Shown: positions 1 through 10,095, counted from the stretch's first letter. The stretch: 64,000 nucleotides of DNA from Terriglobia bacterium (GCA_021325275.1 JAJPHL010000059.1:62001-126000), one strand, 5' to 3'. Made by a program: numbers and translations. The notes: generated by a model not told the origin, from the sequence alone.

Positions 1-336
1 CGCCAGCGACGAGCCGCCTTCCACCGAGGTCCGCACTTCGCTGATGACGTGCGCGAAAAACTTGTTCTCCTGATTGTTGCCCATGATCTCCAGACACTGC
101 ACCAAGGGCAAACCAGCGTCGATCATCACGGAGAATTGCTTGAAGAAGATCGCCAGTTCCTTGGGCGGCACGCTGCCCTTGACGGTCTTCTTGACCTCCA
201 CCTTCTCCTTGATCACTTGGGGGATGATCTGTTCCTTGCGCAGAAGCTGTGTCAGTTGAACCTTGCTCTCCGCCGAGAGTTCGCCGGTAACTTTGGCGCC
301 TTTCGCGTTCTTCCCCGTGTAGGTGTAGGTCGGCAT
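1..336 (-). CDS. pilC: Type IV pilus inner-membrane platform protein PilC (N-terminal part, cut by window edge)
   Basis: The N-terminal 112 residues (MPTYTYTGKNAKG...) match the start of PilC/GspF platform proteins: a short cytoplasmic lead-in with the YTGKNAKG and GELSAES region, then the first T2SF helical domain (KELAIFFKQFSVMIDAGLPL). In the family this protein anchors the PilB and PilT motors to the growing pilus. It starts with an ATG at 336 behind a GGGAGG ribosome-binding site. It is the third gene of a pilB-pilT-pilC run, 48 bp after pilT. The gene continues past position 1, so its C-terminus and membrane helices are not visible. Confidence 0.93.
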   Translation of the reverse strand, partial: MPTYTYTGKNAKGAKVTGELSAESKVQLTQLLRKEQIIPQVIKEKVEVKKTVKGSVPPKELAIFFKQFSVMIDAGLPLVQCLEIMGNNQENKFFAHVISEVRTSVEGGSSLA

Positions 337-384
337 ATCGGTCCTCCCTTATCTCACTTTACTTCGTCATGGCCGGCGCGCCGG

Positions 385-1503
385 TCATTTCTTGATCGCC
401 GGCGCTCCCGGCTTGGCGCCCGGAGCACCACCCGCGGCCGTGCCGCGATTGATGATTTCTTGCAACTCGTCCGCATTGCTGGAGCGGACCAGCGCCGTTT
501 CCAGCGTGATTTTTTTCGCGAAATACAAATTCGCCAGGCACTGGTTGAACGTCTGCATCCCCGATTTTTCCTGGCCTACCTGCATCGATCCGTAGATCTG
601 GTGAATCTTGTCCTCGCGGATCAGGTTGCGAATGGCGCTATTGGGCACCATGATTTCCATGGCGCAAGCACGTCCTCCACCGATCTTCGGTAAGAGAGCT
701 TGGCAAACCACGCCTTCCAGCACCAGCGACAACTGCGCGCGAATCTGCGATTGCTGGTGCGAGGGAAACACGTCGATCACGCGGTTGATCGTGGACGAAG
801 CGGAGTTGGTGTGCAAGGTGCCGAACGTCAAGTGGCCCGTTTCGGCGATACGCAGAGCCGACTCGATGGTTTCCAAGTCGCGCATTTCGCCGATCAGCAC
901 TACGTCGGGATCTTCGCGCAGCGCGGCGCGCAAGGCGTTCGTGAAACTGAACGTATCCGCGCCGATTTCGCGCTGGTTCACGATGCATTTCTTGTGCTGA
1001 TGCACAAATTCGATCGGGTCTTCGATCGTGATCATGTGCTCGTGACGCTCGCTGTTGATCTTGTCGAGCATCGCGGCGAGCGTGGTCGACTTGCCCGAGC
1101 CCGTGGGGCCGGTGACCAGAATCAGCCCGCGCGGTTTATCGCACAAACGCGCGATCACCGGCGGCAATTGCAATTGCTCGAAGCTCTTGATCTCGAACGG
1201 AATCACGCGGAAGACGGCGGCGACCGCGCCCCGCTGATTGAACAGATTGCCGCGGAAACGCGCCAGGCCCTTCAAGCCGAACGAGAAATCCAGCTCCCAT
1301 TTTTCTTCGAACTTATGTTTCTGCGCGTCGGTGAGAACGGAGTAGGCCAGCGCCTTGGTGTCGGCCGGCGTCAACTGCGCCATGTCCAGCGGCGTCATGT
1401 GGCCGTGCACGCGAATCTGCGGCGGACTGTTGGTGGTGATGTGAAGATCGCTGCCGCCCAACTCAAGCATCGTCTTGAGCAATTCGCTCAATGAAACTGA
1501 CAT
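385..1503 (-). CDS. pilT: Twitching motility ATPase PilT
   Basis: A 372-residue hexameric retraction ATPase of the type IV pilus. Visible features are an N-terminal PAS-like half (LKTMLELGGSDLHITT), Walker A GPTGSGKST near residue 135, the Asp box (TIEDPIEF), Walker B (VVLIGEMRD), the His box (TGHLTFGTLHT) and the C-terminal AIRNLIRE motif typical of PilT and needed for retraction in studied homologues. The last about 25 residues are a Gly/Ala/Pro-rich tail. It lies 24 bp downstream of pilB and just upstream of pilC, probably in one transcript. Confidence 0.97.
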   Translation of the reverse strand: MSVSLSELLKTMLELGGSDLHITTNSPPQIRVHGHMTPLDMAQLTPADTKALAYSVLTDAQKHKFEEKWELDFSFGLKGLARFRGNLFNQRGAVAAVFRVIPFEIKSFEQLQLPPVIARLCDKPRGLILVTGPTGSGKSTTLAAMLDKINSERHEHMITIEDPIEFVHQHKKCIVNQREIGADTFSFTNALRAALREDPDVVLIGEMRDLETIESALRIAETGHLTFGTLHTNSASSTINRVIDVFPSHQQSQIRAQLSLVLEGVVCQALLPKIGGGRACAMEIMVPNSAIRNLIREDKIHQIYGSMQVGQEKSGMQTFNQCLANLYFAKKITLETALVRSSNADELQEIINRGTAAGGAPGAKPGAPAIKK

Positions 1504-1527
1504 TTGACCGTTTTCTCCCTCTCGCGA

Positions 1528-3240
1528 TTACAGAACCGTTTCCTTCACCACTTCTTCAATGTTCGCCGCACCGTCCATGATCTTGCGCAATCCCGAGCGA
1601 CGCAGCGTGATCACGCCCTGCTCGACCGCCTTGCGGCGGATTTCCAGCGACGAGGCGCCCACCAGAATCAGTTCGCGCAACTCGTCGGTGATGGCCAGGA
1701 CTTCGTACAATCCGACGCGGCCCTTGGTGCCCGATCCACGGCAGACTTCGCAGCCAGCGCCTTTGTAGATCTTCACCGTTTTCGATTCTTCCGGCGTGAA
1801 TCCCAGTTGGATCAACGCTTCCGGCGAGTGTGGATCTTCCACTTTGCAGTTCGAGCAGATGCGGCGGATCAAACGCTGCGCGCAGATCAAGTGGACCGAC
1901 GTGGCCACCAGGAACGGCTCGATGCCCATGTTCATCAAGCGGCTGATGGTCGACGGCGCGTCGTTAGTGTGCAGCGTCGAGAGAACTAAGTGTCCGGTGA
2001 GCGCGGCCTTGATGGCGATTTCCGCCGTTTCAAAGTCGCGGATCTCGCCGACCAGAATAATATTGGGATCTTGCCGCAGGAATGAACGCAGCGCGGCCGC
2101 GAAATTCAGGCCGATATTGTCGCGCATCTGCACCTGATTGATGCCGGGAAGCTGGAATTCCACGGGATCTTCGGCGGTGACGATATTCGTGTTCGGCTTA
2201 TTGAGCAGCGCGATGGAAGAATACAGCGTATTTGTTTTTCCGCTGCCCGTGGGACCGGTGACGAGCACCATTCCGTACGGTTTCAACACGGCGGCCTGGA
2301 ATTTTTCGAGCGATTCCGGCTCGAAGCCGAGTTTCGTCATGTCCAGGCGAAGATTTTCCTTGTCGAGAAGCCGGATACAGACTTTCTCGCCCCACAATGT
2401 CGGCAGGATGCTGACGCGATAGTCGAGCTGTTTCTTGCGCCCGTCCATGGTCATCTTCAGCATGATGCGGCCGTCTTGCGGCAGGCGCTTTTCGCTGATG
2501 TCCAGCTTGGACATGATCTTGATGCGCGAGATGATGGCGTCGCGCAGCTTCATCGGCGGATTCATGATGGTCTGCAACTCGCCGTCAATGCGGTAGCGGA
2601 CGCGATATTCCTTCTCGTACGGCTCCATGTGGATGTCCGAGCCGCCGCGCCGCACGATTTCGGTGAGGATCACGTTGACGAGTTTCACCACCGGCGCTTC
2701 GTCGGCGGCGTTCTCCAGCGCCTCCATGGAAAGCTGCTCTTCGTCGGCTTCCATTTCCAGGGCGGTGTCCTCGGCGTTTTCGAGCTCCGCCATCATGTTC
2801 TTGACGGAGTCCTCGGCGCTTCCGTAAAGCTTCTTCAGCGCTTCCGCGATCGCCGCTTCCGACGCCACCACCGGCTCGATGTTGAAGCCGGTCATGAACT
2901 TGATATCGTCCATGGCGAAAACGTTGGTGGGATCGGTCATCGCGATGGTCAGCGACGATCCCACGCGGCTGAGCGGCAGCACTTCGTAGCGGCGTGCGGT
3001 ATCTTCGGGAATCAGCTTAGCGACCGCGGGATCAAGGTCGAAGTAGGAAAGATTAATCGACGGAACGCCGTACTGGCGCGACAGGAACGTGGTGACGTCC
3101 TCTTCGGAAACGAACTGCAGCTTCACCAGGCAACTGCCCAGGCGGCCACCGTTCTTCTTCTGGTGGTCGAGAGCCTGCTGCAACTGTGCTGCGGTGATGA
3201 CGCCTTCTTTTACTAAGAGATCGCCGATTCGCGCCGACAT
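1528..3240 (-). CDS. pilB: Type IV pilus extension ATPase PilB (GspE/PulE family)
   Basis: A 570-residue assembly ATPase. An N-terminal MshEN-like domain (residues about 1-150, GDLLVKEGVITAAQLQQAL) precedes the ATPase core with Walker A GPTGSGKTN, Asp box (TAEDPVEF), Walker B (ILVGEIRDFETAEIA) and His box (TGHLVLSTLHTND). A zinc tetracysteine motif follows near residue 470 (CSNC then CEVC). MshEN domains in related ATPases bind cyclic di-GMP, so nucleotide control of pilus extension is plausible but inferred. It is the first gene of the pilB-pilT-pilC operon. Confidence 0.97.
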   Translation of the reverse strand: MSARIGDLLVKEGVITAAQLQQALDHQKKNGGRLGSCLVKLQFVSEEDVTTFLSRQYGVPSINLSYFDLDPAVAKLIPEDTARRYEVLPLSRVGSSLTIAMTDPTNVFAMDDIKFMTGFNIEPVVASEAAIAEALKKLYGSAEDSVKNMMAELENAEDTALEMEADEEQLSMEALENAADEAPVVKLVNVILTEIVRRGGSDIHMEPYEKEYRVRYRIDGELQTIMNPPMKLRDAIISRIKIMSKLDISEKRLPQDGRIMLKMTMDGRKKQLDYRVSILPTLWGEKVCIRLLDKENLRLDMTKLGFEPESLEKFQAAVLKPYGMVLVTGPTGSGKTNTLYSSIALLNKPNTNIVTAEDPVEFQLPGINQVQMRDNIGLNFAAALRSFLRQDPNIILVGEIRDFETAEIAIKAALTGHLVLSTLHTNDAPSTISRLMNMGIEPFLVATSVHLICAQRLIRRICSNCKVEDPHSPEALIQLGFTPEESKTVKIYKGAGCEVCRGSGTKGRVGLYEVLAITDELRELILVGASSLEIRRKAVEQGVITLRRSGLRKIMDGAANIEEVVKETVL

Positions 3241-3323
3241 TCGTCTCCCGTCTCCAAGAGCCCTTAAGCCCCGCGCGTGGCATGCCTACACCACGGCTAG
3301 GACACGCAAGTAGCGTAAAGCAA

Positions 3324-3351
3324 AGTATACGGCATTCAGAGGTTAGGTCAA
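3324..3351 (-). promoter_or_regulatory. Predicted sigma-70 type promoter of the pil operon
   Basis: On the minus strand TTGACC (3351-3346) is followed after 16 bp by TATACT (3329-3324), close to the -35 and -10 consensus. Transcription would begin near 3317, about 75 nt before the pilB ATG at 3240. This is pattern matching only. Confidence 0.6.
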
Positions 3352-3658
3352 GGGGCCGTGAAACCTAGGAGATTGGAGTGGTAACTGGGGCTTCGTGCGC
3401 GCGTGGTATATAAACGTGCTGCGGGGGCACGGTCGCCAACGGAACCGCGATCCCATTCATCGTCGCGCTGGATCCGCCGAGCGGCATCGCTGTCGTCGGG
3501 AAATGTCTCGACGAAATCGTCGCGATGTCCGGGACGAAACCGAATGCACGGGCGGCCATCCTGGTTTTGCTGGTGCGGAAATATCCCGATACGCTGCAGC
3601 GCCTGGAAAGTTTAGCAGTCAAGCCACAGGGCTGGGGATGGCCTGATTGGGCGGGGCT
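3352..3658. other. Intergenic stretch with a 47-bp fragment of a mannonate-dehydratase-like gene
   Basis: No gene with a credible start was found between the pil promoter and the regulator that ends at 3659. Within it, 3485-3531 matches 9126-9172 (inside the mannonate dehydratase-like gene) at 45 of 47 bases. Read on the minus strand, this piece still encodes GHRDDFVETFPDD, the conserved motif of that enzyme, in a frame that does not continue as a gene. It looks like the remnant of a former paralogue. The plus-strand frame across 3413-3680 is also open but has no start codon with a ribosome-binding site. Confidence 0.55.
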
Positions 3659-5713
3659 TTACGGAATGGCGATCTTGTAGATCCCCCAACTGCGATTGCG
3701 GTCGCGCGCGAAGGCCACCCAGCGGCCGTCCGGCGACCAGGAGGGTTGCATGTCGAAGACGCGGCGAGCGGTGACGCGGGTTTGCGCCGAGCCGTCCGCG
3801 TTCATCACGAAAATCCCAAAACCAAAGCGGTCTCGATTGCTGTTGAAGGCGATTCGCGAGCCGTCCCGGGTGATCATGGGAGTGCCGTTGCCGCGGGCGT
3901 TGTTGGTCACGTTGGCGACGCCGCCGCCGTGCGGATTCACGCTGTAGATCTCGCGCACGTTGCCCAGCGGCCAAGCGAACAAGATACGTCCGGAACTGCC
4001 CGCATCCCAACTGCACTCCACGCCGTCGCTCAATTGACGGGACGCTCCGCCGACCGATGCCACCACTCGAATGCGGTCCGCGCGGTCGAAGCAAATCTGC
4101 CGCCCGTCCGGCGACCACGCTGGACTGTTGTCGTCGGGGCCTTCGCTCACAGGATGCGGATCGGAGCCGTCGGCGTTCATCACATAAATCGCGGACTTCC
4201 CGTCCCGGTCGCTTGTAAAAGCGATTTTCGTTCCGTCCCATGACCATGCCGGATGGTGGCTGGCCGGGCCGCGCGTGAGGTTGCGGACTTGCCGTCCATC
4301 CGCGTCCATCACGAAGATGTTGGGTGTTCCGTCTCGATTGCTCTCGAAGGCGATCCATTTCCCGTCCGGCGACCAACTGGGATGAACGTTGTTGGCCAGG
4401 CCGCTGGTCAGGGCGATGGCCCCATCGGGCGCGTCCGGCAGGCGCATGCGGTAGATGTCCGAATTGCCGCTGCGCTCGCTTTCGAAAACCAGGCTGCGGC
4501 CGTCGGGCCACCACGCGGATTCGTCCTCATCCACCGAGGCGTCGGTGACGCGATGTGGCAGCGTGCCGTCGGACTCCATCACGAACAGCGCGTCGTGCCC
4601 GTCGCGAGCGCTGTTGAAGGCAATTCGGCCGTCGCGAAACCACACCGGCAGGCGATTGGCGCCGCGTCCGGCGGCCAGCACCACGCGATCCGTGCCGTCC
4701 AAACGCATGGACTGAATTTCCAGGCCCTGCGCGCCCGCGCTGGTGAAAGCCAGCCGCGTTCCATCGGGAGACCAGGTGGGGTCGGCGCAAAAATGGTGAT
4801 CGAAGGTCACCTGGCGCGGCGGCGACGAGCCATCCGCGGCGACCACGAAGATCTCCGAATGGCCGTCGATTGACCGCGCGCACGCCAGCATCTTGCCATC
4901 CGGCGACCATGCCGCGCGCGCGCCGGGCGCGATCGGAGTCGGATGGCCGCCGTCCGCATCCATCGTGAAGATGTCCGAGACGGAGCGGCGATCGCTCTGA
5001 AACGCGATCTTGCGGCCGTCGGGCGACCAGGCCGGCGAGTCGTCGTGAATCTTGGGGTCGCCGGTGAGATTGCGCGGATGGCTGCCATCAGCGTCCATGA
5101 CGTAGATCTGCCCCTTCCCGCCATCGCGATTACTGACGAAGACCACGTGCCGGCCGTCCGGCGAGACATCGGGTTGGGTGTTGCTGCCGGCGTGAGCGGT
5201 CAGACGGGCCAAGACCGGCTCCGGCGTTGTGGTGCGGCGGACCAACTGCATTCCCACGGCGGCGGCCGCCGCGATGGCGATCAACAGGAGCCAACCCAAC
5301 CGCGATCTGTGGCCTGCGATAGGGGGCTCGGCTGCCGCGGATGCGGGCGGCGCGGGCGTCTCGATCTTTTCAACCGGGGGCTGGATGGAAACCTGCTCGA
5401 CCGCCGCGATGAAACGATAGCCGCGCTTGGGAAGCGTCTCAATGAAGTGCTCGCCGCCATCGCTGTTCAAGGTCCTGCGGAGAATGTGGATATTGGAAGC
5501 GAGATTGCTTTCATCCACGAAGGTGTCCGGCCAGACCGCCTGCATCAGTTCTTCCTTGGTGATCAGTTCGCCGGGCCGCTCCACGAACGCCAGCAGCGTT
5601 TGGACGACTTTGGGAGCCAGGGGAACCAACTCGCAGCCCCGATAAAGCAGGCCCGGGCCGCAATCCAGATGAAACTCGGCGAATTGCAATAAGCGCTTGG
5701 CTTGCTTAGGCAT
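3659..5713 (-). CDS. Membrane-anchored winged-helix regulator with TolB-like beta-propeller (CadC-like architecture)
   Basis: A 684-residue one-component regulator. Residues about 10-105 form an OmpR/PhoB-type winged-helix DNA-binding domain (LAPKVVQTLLAFVERPG, ending LPKRGYRFIA). A Pro/Ala linker and one transmembrane helix follow near residues 140-160 (WLLLIAIAAAAAVGM). The rest is a long WD40-like/TolB propeller of repeated WSPDGRKIAF units with DADG turns (PD40 repeats). The layout suggests a cytoplasmic DNA-binding head and a periplasmic sensor, so a surface or envelope signal could be passed to the promoter. This architecture is common in Acidobacteriota. It is divergent from the PEP-CTERM gene at 5832, a possible target. 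The inducer is unknown. Confidence 0.85.
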   Translation of the reverse strand: MPKQAKRLLQFAEFHLDCGPGLLYRGCELVPLAPKVVQTLLAFVERPGELITKEELMQAVWPDTFVDESNLASNIHILRRTLNSDGGEHFIETLPKRGYRFIAAVEQVSIQPPVEKIETPAPPASAAAEPPIAGHRSRLGWLLLIAIAAAAAVGMQLVRRTTTPEPVLARLTAHAGSNTQPDVSPDGRHVVFVSNRDGGKGQIYVMDADGSHPRNLTGDPKIHDDSPAWSPDGRKIAFQSDRRSVSDIFTMDADGGHPTPIAPGARAAWSPDGKMLACARSIDGHSEIFVVAADGSSPPRQVTFDHHFCADPTWSPDGTRLAFTSAGAQGLEIQSMRLDGTDRVVLAAGRGANRLPVWFRDGRIAFNSARDGHDALFVMESDGTLPHRVTDASVDEDESAWWPDGRSLVFESERSGNSDIYRMRLPDAPDGAIALTSGLANNVHPSWSPDGKWIAFESNRDGTPNIFVMDADGRQVRNLTRGPASHHPAWSWDGTKIAFTSDRDGKSAIYVMNADGSDPHPVSEGPDDNSPAWSPDGRQICFDRADRIRVVASVGGASRQLSDGVECSWDAGSSGRILFAWPLGNVREIYSVNPHGGGVANVTNNARGNGTPMITRDGSRIAFNSNRDRFGFGIFVMNADGSAQTRVTARRVFDMQPSWSPDGRWVAFARDRNRSWGIYKIAIP

Positions 5714-5831
5714 AGGCGAACCAAGAATTTCCCAAGAAAAAAATCAGACCGATCCAAAGACTTTGCTTTTGGAGTTATAGCAAAGTTGATTTCCTCGAAG
5801 CAAGTCCCCCCAGAAGAAAGGAGCAGTCACT

Positions 5832-6593
5832 ATGAACAAAGGAAGTAGCCTGAATCACTCCTTAGGCACTACGGGGGGAGACCATATGAGCAACCGCCTT
5901 GGAGTCTTGGTTGCGATTGTCGCCATCGTGTTTGGCCTTACGGCGCCCGGCGCTCAAGCGGAGCCTATTGCTGCCAATTTCAATGCCTGTGCTCACGCAG
6001 CGCAAGTCACCCTGACCACCGTCTGTGCGAATCCAACCTGGGGAGTTCTGGGCAGTCCGCTCTCCTATTCAATCGACGCCGTAAGTGGAGCCGAGTCTTC
6101 CTATTCCGACGGAACGTCGTCTTGGGGACCGGGCGGCGATTCAGGAACGTTCACCATGGACGCCGGCTGGATTGTCGGGGCGCAGGGCGAGTCCGTTAGC
6201 TCAACCGATATCTGGTACTACGATTTCATTGCCGACGCCACCGGCACATTCACTTTCGACTGGGACGTCACAACGACTCCGTCTTACTTCGGGCTGGCGA
6301 TTTACACCAGTATTTATCCCCTTCCTCAAATCGGTTTCGACTTGAACACGTCGGGTCAAGCGACCGGCACGGTTATCCAAGGGCAAGGATACGCTTTCGA
6401 GGTAGAAATTCAGCCCAACGTAAGCGGCAACATATATCCGAGCTTGAGCGGCGAGGAGGAAACGGGCGTGTTCAGCTTTACGTTGCCCGGGGCGCCAGAG
6501 GAAACGTCCGTTCCAGAACCTAGCAGCTTGGTCCTTTTGGGAAGTGGCGTGCTCAGCCTGGCAGGAGCGGTCCGGCGCAAGCTGAGGCCGTGA
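5832..6593 (+). CDS. PEP-CTERM sorting domain protein
   Basis: A secreted protein with a signal peptide ending AQA|EP and a C-terminal PEP-CTERM tail: VPEPSSLVLLGSGVLSLAG followed by basic residues (VRRKLRP). In other bacteria this tail is recognised by an exosortase; none is encoded in this window. The middle is a Gly/Ser/Thr-rich beta-type domain of unknown role. Two starts are credible. The ATG at 5832 has AAGGAG 8 nt upstream. The ATG at 5886 has GGGGAG 5 nt upstream and gives a more ordinary signal peptide (MSNRLGVLVAIV). It is divergent from the winged-helix/propeller gene. Confidence 0.8.
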   Translation: MNKGSSLNHSLGTTGGDHMSNRLGVLVAIVAIVFGLTAPGAQAEPIAANFNACAHAAQVTLTTVCANPTWGVLGSPLSYSIDAVSGAESSYSDGTSSWGPGGDSGTFTMDAGWIVGAQGESVSSTDIWYYDFIADATGTFTFDWDVTTTPSYFGLAIYTSIYPLPQIGFDLNTSGQATGTVIQGQGYAFEVEIQPNVSGNIYPSLSGEEETGVFSFTLPGAPEETSVPEPSSLVLLGSGVLSLAGAVRRKLRP

Positions 6594-6629
6594 CTTGCCG
6601 TTAGCAAACTTGCACAAAGGAGATTGCCA

Positions 6630-8947
6630 TTGCGTGGACAACTGTTATTGGGCGCTCGGAGTGCATTTGCGGCTGTATTGCTTTCTCTTTTCGCTTCTCT
6701 GAATCTCGCGGCCCAAACGACGGTGACGGTAACCTCGGCCACCAAGAGCCAAGTCGTGCTCACCTGGACCCCAGTTCTCCTTCCCGGCACGGTCAACTAC
6801 CAGGTCCAACGGCGCGCCATCAGCGACGGCTCCTATGGGTCCGGCGGTTCGATCGTGTCGACAACAACCTACACCGACACCACCATTGACGCCTTCACGG
6901 CATATTCCTACCGCGTCTACACGATTTGGAACGGCAACATCCTGCCGCCCCCCTCGGCGGAATCGTACGTAGGACCTCCTCCGACCGGATTCAGCGTGGT
7001 CTCGGCCGAGCCGCAAGCGGAGTTCACCACCGCCACCGGAAGCGCCACGGATTACGGCGATTACGTTTCCATGGCGCTTGACGCCAACGGCGATCCGGCC
7101 GTCGTTTTTGCCGACGCGGTCAACGCCTCAGCGCAAAACAAATACCTGACCTCGATCTATTTTGTCGGCTGGGATCGCGCCCACCACAAGTGGAAAACGC
7201 CGGTCCTGGTGGATACGCCGAATGAATTCAGCATCGGCAAGCCGTCGATGACGCTCGCTTACGACTCCAGCACCAACATGTTTGGGGTTCTCTACACCAA
7301 CCAGACAGGTACGAGCGGATCTTTTGTCATAGCGCTTTCCAGCGATGGCGGGGCAACGTGGTCCAAACAGACGGTTGTAACGCTGGCCGCCAGCGCCGAT
7401 GTCGTGGTTGGAAGCGGCCTGTTTCCATTGCAAATGGCCAACGGGCAAGTTTATTTGCTGTTAAGCGAAAATCCCGGAGCGATTTATTACATCACCGGCG
7501 CGGAGACGACCGCGCCCGGAACCTGGAAGATGACCGCGGTACCCGTCAGCAATGATTCCAACCCGGCCTTCGACTGTATCGCCTGGATGTCGCTGGACAG
7601 TTCCAACAGTCCCGGCGTGGCCTACGAATGCAGCAACGGAAATGTGTCGTTCTGGAGGCCGGGCGCCGCAGCCCCCACTCTGGCGATGAACCCAGGGACG
7701 TCGTTCGGCGGGTTCGGTGCGGCAGACGACATCAAGGTGGCGTTCGCCGGAACCAATCCTCGCATTCTGGTGCATGAGTTCAGGAACAATCTCGGCGGGA
7801 CCATCGTGAACAATCTCTACATGACCGATCTTTGGGTGGTGGCCTCGAATGACGGCGGAAACACTTGGGGCACGCCGGTCCAACTGCCGGATGATGGGAA
7901 CACCGGACTGAACAATTTCGTCACGCTGGCGATTGGCCCGCAAGGGCAGGCTGCCGTTTCCGCGCGTTCCGCGGGCGGAAACTCCGACCTGGTGACCTGC
8001 GGCTACCCGAAGTTGATGCAATCGACGGATCTAATCAACTGGACCCATTGCAACCCTGGGAACAGCCCCGCTCCGATCGTAGGGGACGATTACGAGACCG
8101 CCCTCTTCGCCTCCAACGGGAAGCTCTATCTCGCTTTTCAAAATTACAATCCTGCATTCTTCCAGAACAATGGAAGCGCTGACCTGCCGGCCGGCGTCAT
8201 CCTGTGGCGGCAAGCGCCGCAAGCGAGCGGATTGCCCGCCCCGATGGTCGGTCTGGGAGGCGTGATCAACAACGCTGGCGAGACTCCCGGTGCGCCCGTC
8301 GCGCCAGGCTCGATCATCGAAATTTACGGCACGAACCTCGGCGCTACCGCGGGCTCCACGAGCCTTCCCCTGAGGGACACGCTGGGGCCAGTCCAGCGTT
8401 GACCACGTCGGTACTGATCGACGGCGTGCCCGCACCGCTCTTTTTCACGAGTGCCGGCCAAATCGATGCGCAAATGCCGTTTGAATGGCCGGGTCCGCTA
8501 GCAGTGTCGCCGCCGGGAACGAATGCTGGAGTTCAGGTCACGGTGAACGACAGCATCAGTCCCGTGTTGGGGTTTGTCTCCAGCGCCGTCGCGCCGGGGA
8601 TCTACGTGGCGATCAACGCGAACGGGACGGGTCAAGCTCCGAACTCTCCGGCCAAACCGGGCGATTACCTCACCGTGTATGTGACCGGCTTAGGCGCGGT
8701 CAGCAATCAGCCGGCCGACGGCGCGGCATCGCCGGCCAATCCGCTGGCCAGCGCGACGGCCACGGTCACGGCGACTATCGGCGGACAGACCGCGAACGTC
8801 TCGTTTGCAGGTCTGGTTCCCGGTTCGGTTGCCTTCTACCAAGTCAACGTGCAGGTCCCGAATCTTGCGAACGGAACGTATCCGCTGGTGATTACGCAGG
8901 GAGGAGTGCAAAACTCCAACAAGTATCAGATCGCGGTTTCGAATTGA
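6630..8947 (+). pseudogene. Secreted FN3/sialidase-like protein with Solibacter C-terminal domain, split by a frameshift
   Basis: The reading frame begins at TTG 6630 (AAGGAG 7 nt upstream) with a signal peptide (LLSLFASLNLAAQ). A fibronectin type III-like domain follows (residues about 20-90, VVLTWTPV...YQVQRRAI), then a long BNR/sialidase-like propeller region. The C-terminal TIGR03437-like domain starts in this frame (VAPGSIIEIYGTNLGATAGS) but hits a TGA at 8400-8402. The domain continues in another frame from about 8385 (LIDGVPAPLFFTSAGQID ... VTGLGAVSNQPADG) to the stop at 8947. One indel between about 8345 and 8395 explains both halves. This is either a sequencing error or a genuine recent inactivation. 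The function of such secreted proteins is unknown. Confidence 0.8.
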
Positions 8948-8964
8948 TCGAATCGATCATTGCT

Positions 8965-10035
8965 TCACGATTCGGTGGCCTGGATCAGGGCCCGAATATA
9001 CCCATAGCAAAATGCAAACGACTGCAGGCCATTGGGATCGTCCGGCGCCTGCGGGACGTGGTCGGGCATCAGCAATCCGTTGTAGCCTACTTCGCGGTAC
9101 GTCCGGATCGCGCGCACGAAATCGACATCGCCGTCGTCGGGAAATGTCTCGACGAAGTCGTCGCGATGTCCGCGGATATTGCGAAAATGTACATTGAAGA
9201 TTTTCTGGCGCGATCCGAAATAACGAATCACATCGAAAATCTCTTCGCCCGGACGCGCGAGCATTTCCGAAACCGTGCCTTGGCAGAAATTCAGCCCGTG
9301 ATACGGACTTTCACGAATCGCCACAAACTTCTTGAGACCATCCACCGTGCCGAGCACGCGCGCGACACCCTGATATCCCTCCGGCGGCACACCGGGATCG
9401 TGGGGATGGCACGCCATGCGGATTTTGTTTTCATTGGCCGTGGGAATCACGCGATCGAGGAAATACGTGATGCGGTCCCACGCCGCGTCGGCGCTGACGC
9501 GGCCGGCGCGCGTCAGTTCCGGATTCGGATGGGCGTCGCGCAAACGCCACTGGCTGTATGTGGAGTCGCCGCGGCCGGGCGCGCGGCCCGTGCGCAGCAC
9601 GCCCAGGATGCTCATGTTGTATTTGATCTGCGGAATGCCGGCAGCCGCGCAGTTGCGGATCAGCGTTTGCAATTGCTCGATATCGCGGTCGCGCTCGGGA
9701 CTCTGGGCCAACATGATCGCGCCATGCTTCTCGCGGTCGATATGACTGGAAGTAAGAAACGGCGCGGCGATGGACTCGAGATTCAGGCCGTGTTTCTCGG
9801 CGAGATCGCGGAGGCGTTGCAATTCTTCCTTCGTGGCGTACAGACGGTCCCCCGCGATTTCCGGATAGCCGCACACGTAGCGGACGCCGTAGCGCGCGAA
9901 GTACGCAAAATGTTTTTCGTTGCTGGGGGCGCTTTGGCAACCGAGTCGCGGCTGTCCAGGACCGGCTGCGTACAGCGGAAGTTGGCGTGCGGCCAGTGCG
10001 CCCGCGGCGGTGAGCACGAAATGTCGGCGATTCAT
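8965..10035 (-). CDS. Mannonate dehydratase-like TIM-barrel protein with Tat-type signal
   Basis: A 356-residue protein that starts MNRRHFVLTAAGALAA, a twin-arginine-like signal, followed by a xylose isomerase-like TIM barrel. Motifs of the UxuA family are visible: HPHDPG, GLNFCQGT, NVHFRNIRGHRDDF and LLMPDHVP, which carry the His, Cys and Asp metal ligands. UxuA converts D-mannonate to 2-keto-3-deoxygluconate in hexuronate breakdown, but the export signal and absence of uxuB/uxaC nearby make the substrate uncertain. It is downstream of two codirected permease genes. Confidence 0.75.
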   Translation of the reverse strand: MNRRHFVLTAAGALAARQLPLYAAGPGQPRLGCQSAPSNEKHFAYFARYGVRYVCGYPEIAGDRLYATKEELQRLRDLAEKHGLNLESIAAPFLTSSHIDREKHGAIMLAQSPERDRDIEQLQTLIRNCAAAGIPQIKYNMSILGVLRTGRAPGRGDSTYSQWRLRDAHPNPELTRAGRVSADAAWDRITYFLDRVIPTANENKIRMACHPHDPGVPPEGYQGVARVLGTVDGLKKFVAIRESPYHGLNFCQGTVSEMLARPGEEIFDVIRYFGSRQKIFNVHFRNIRGHRDDFVETFPDDGDVDFVRAIRTYREVGYNGLLMPDHVPQAPDDPNGLQSFAFCYGYIRALIQATES

Positions 10036-10095
10036 GCCGCCATCATAACGTGCTTCGCTTTGGGAGTGCTGCGGTTGACGCCGCGCTCCAAAGCG

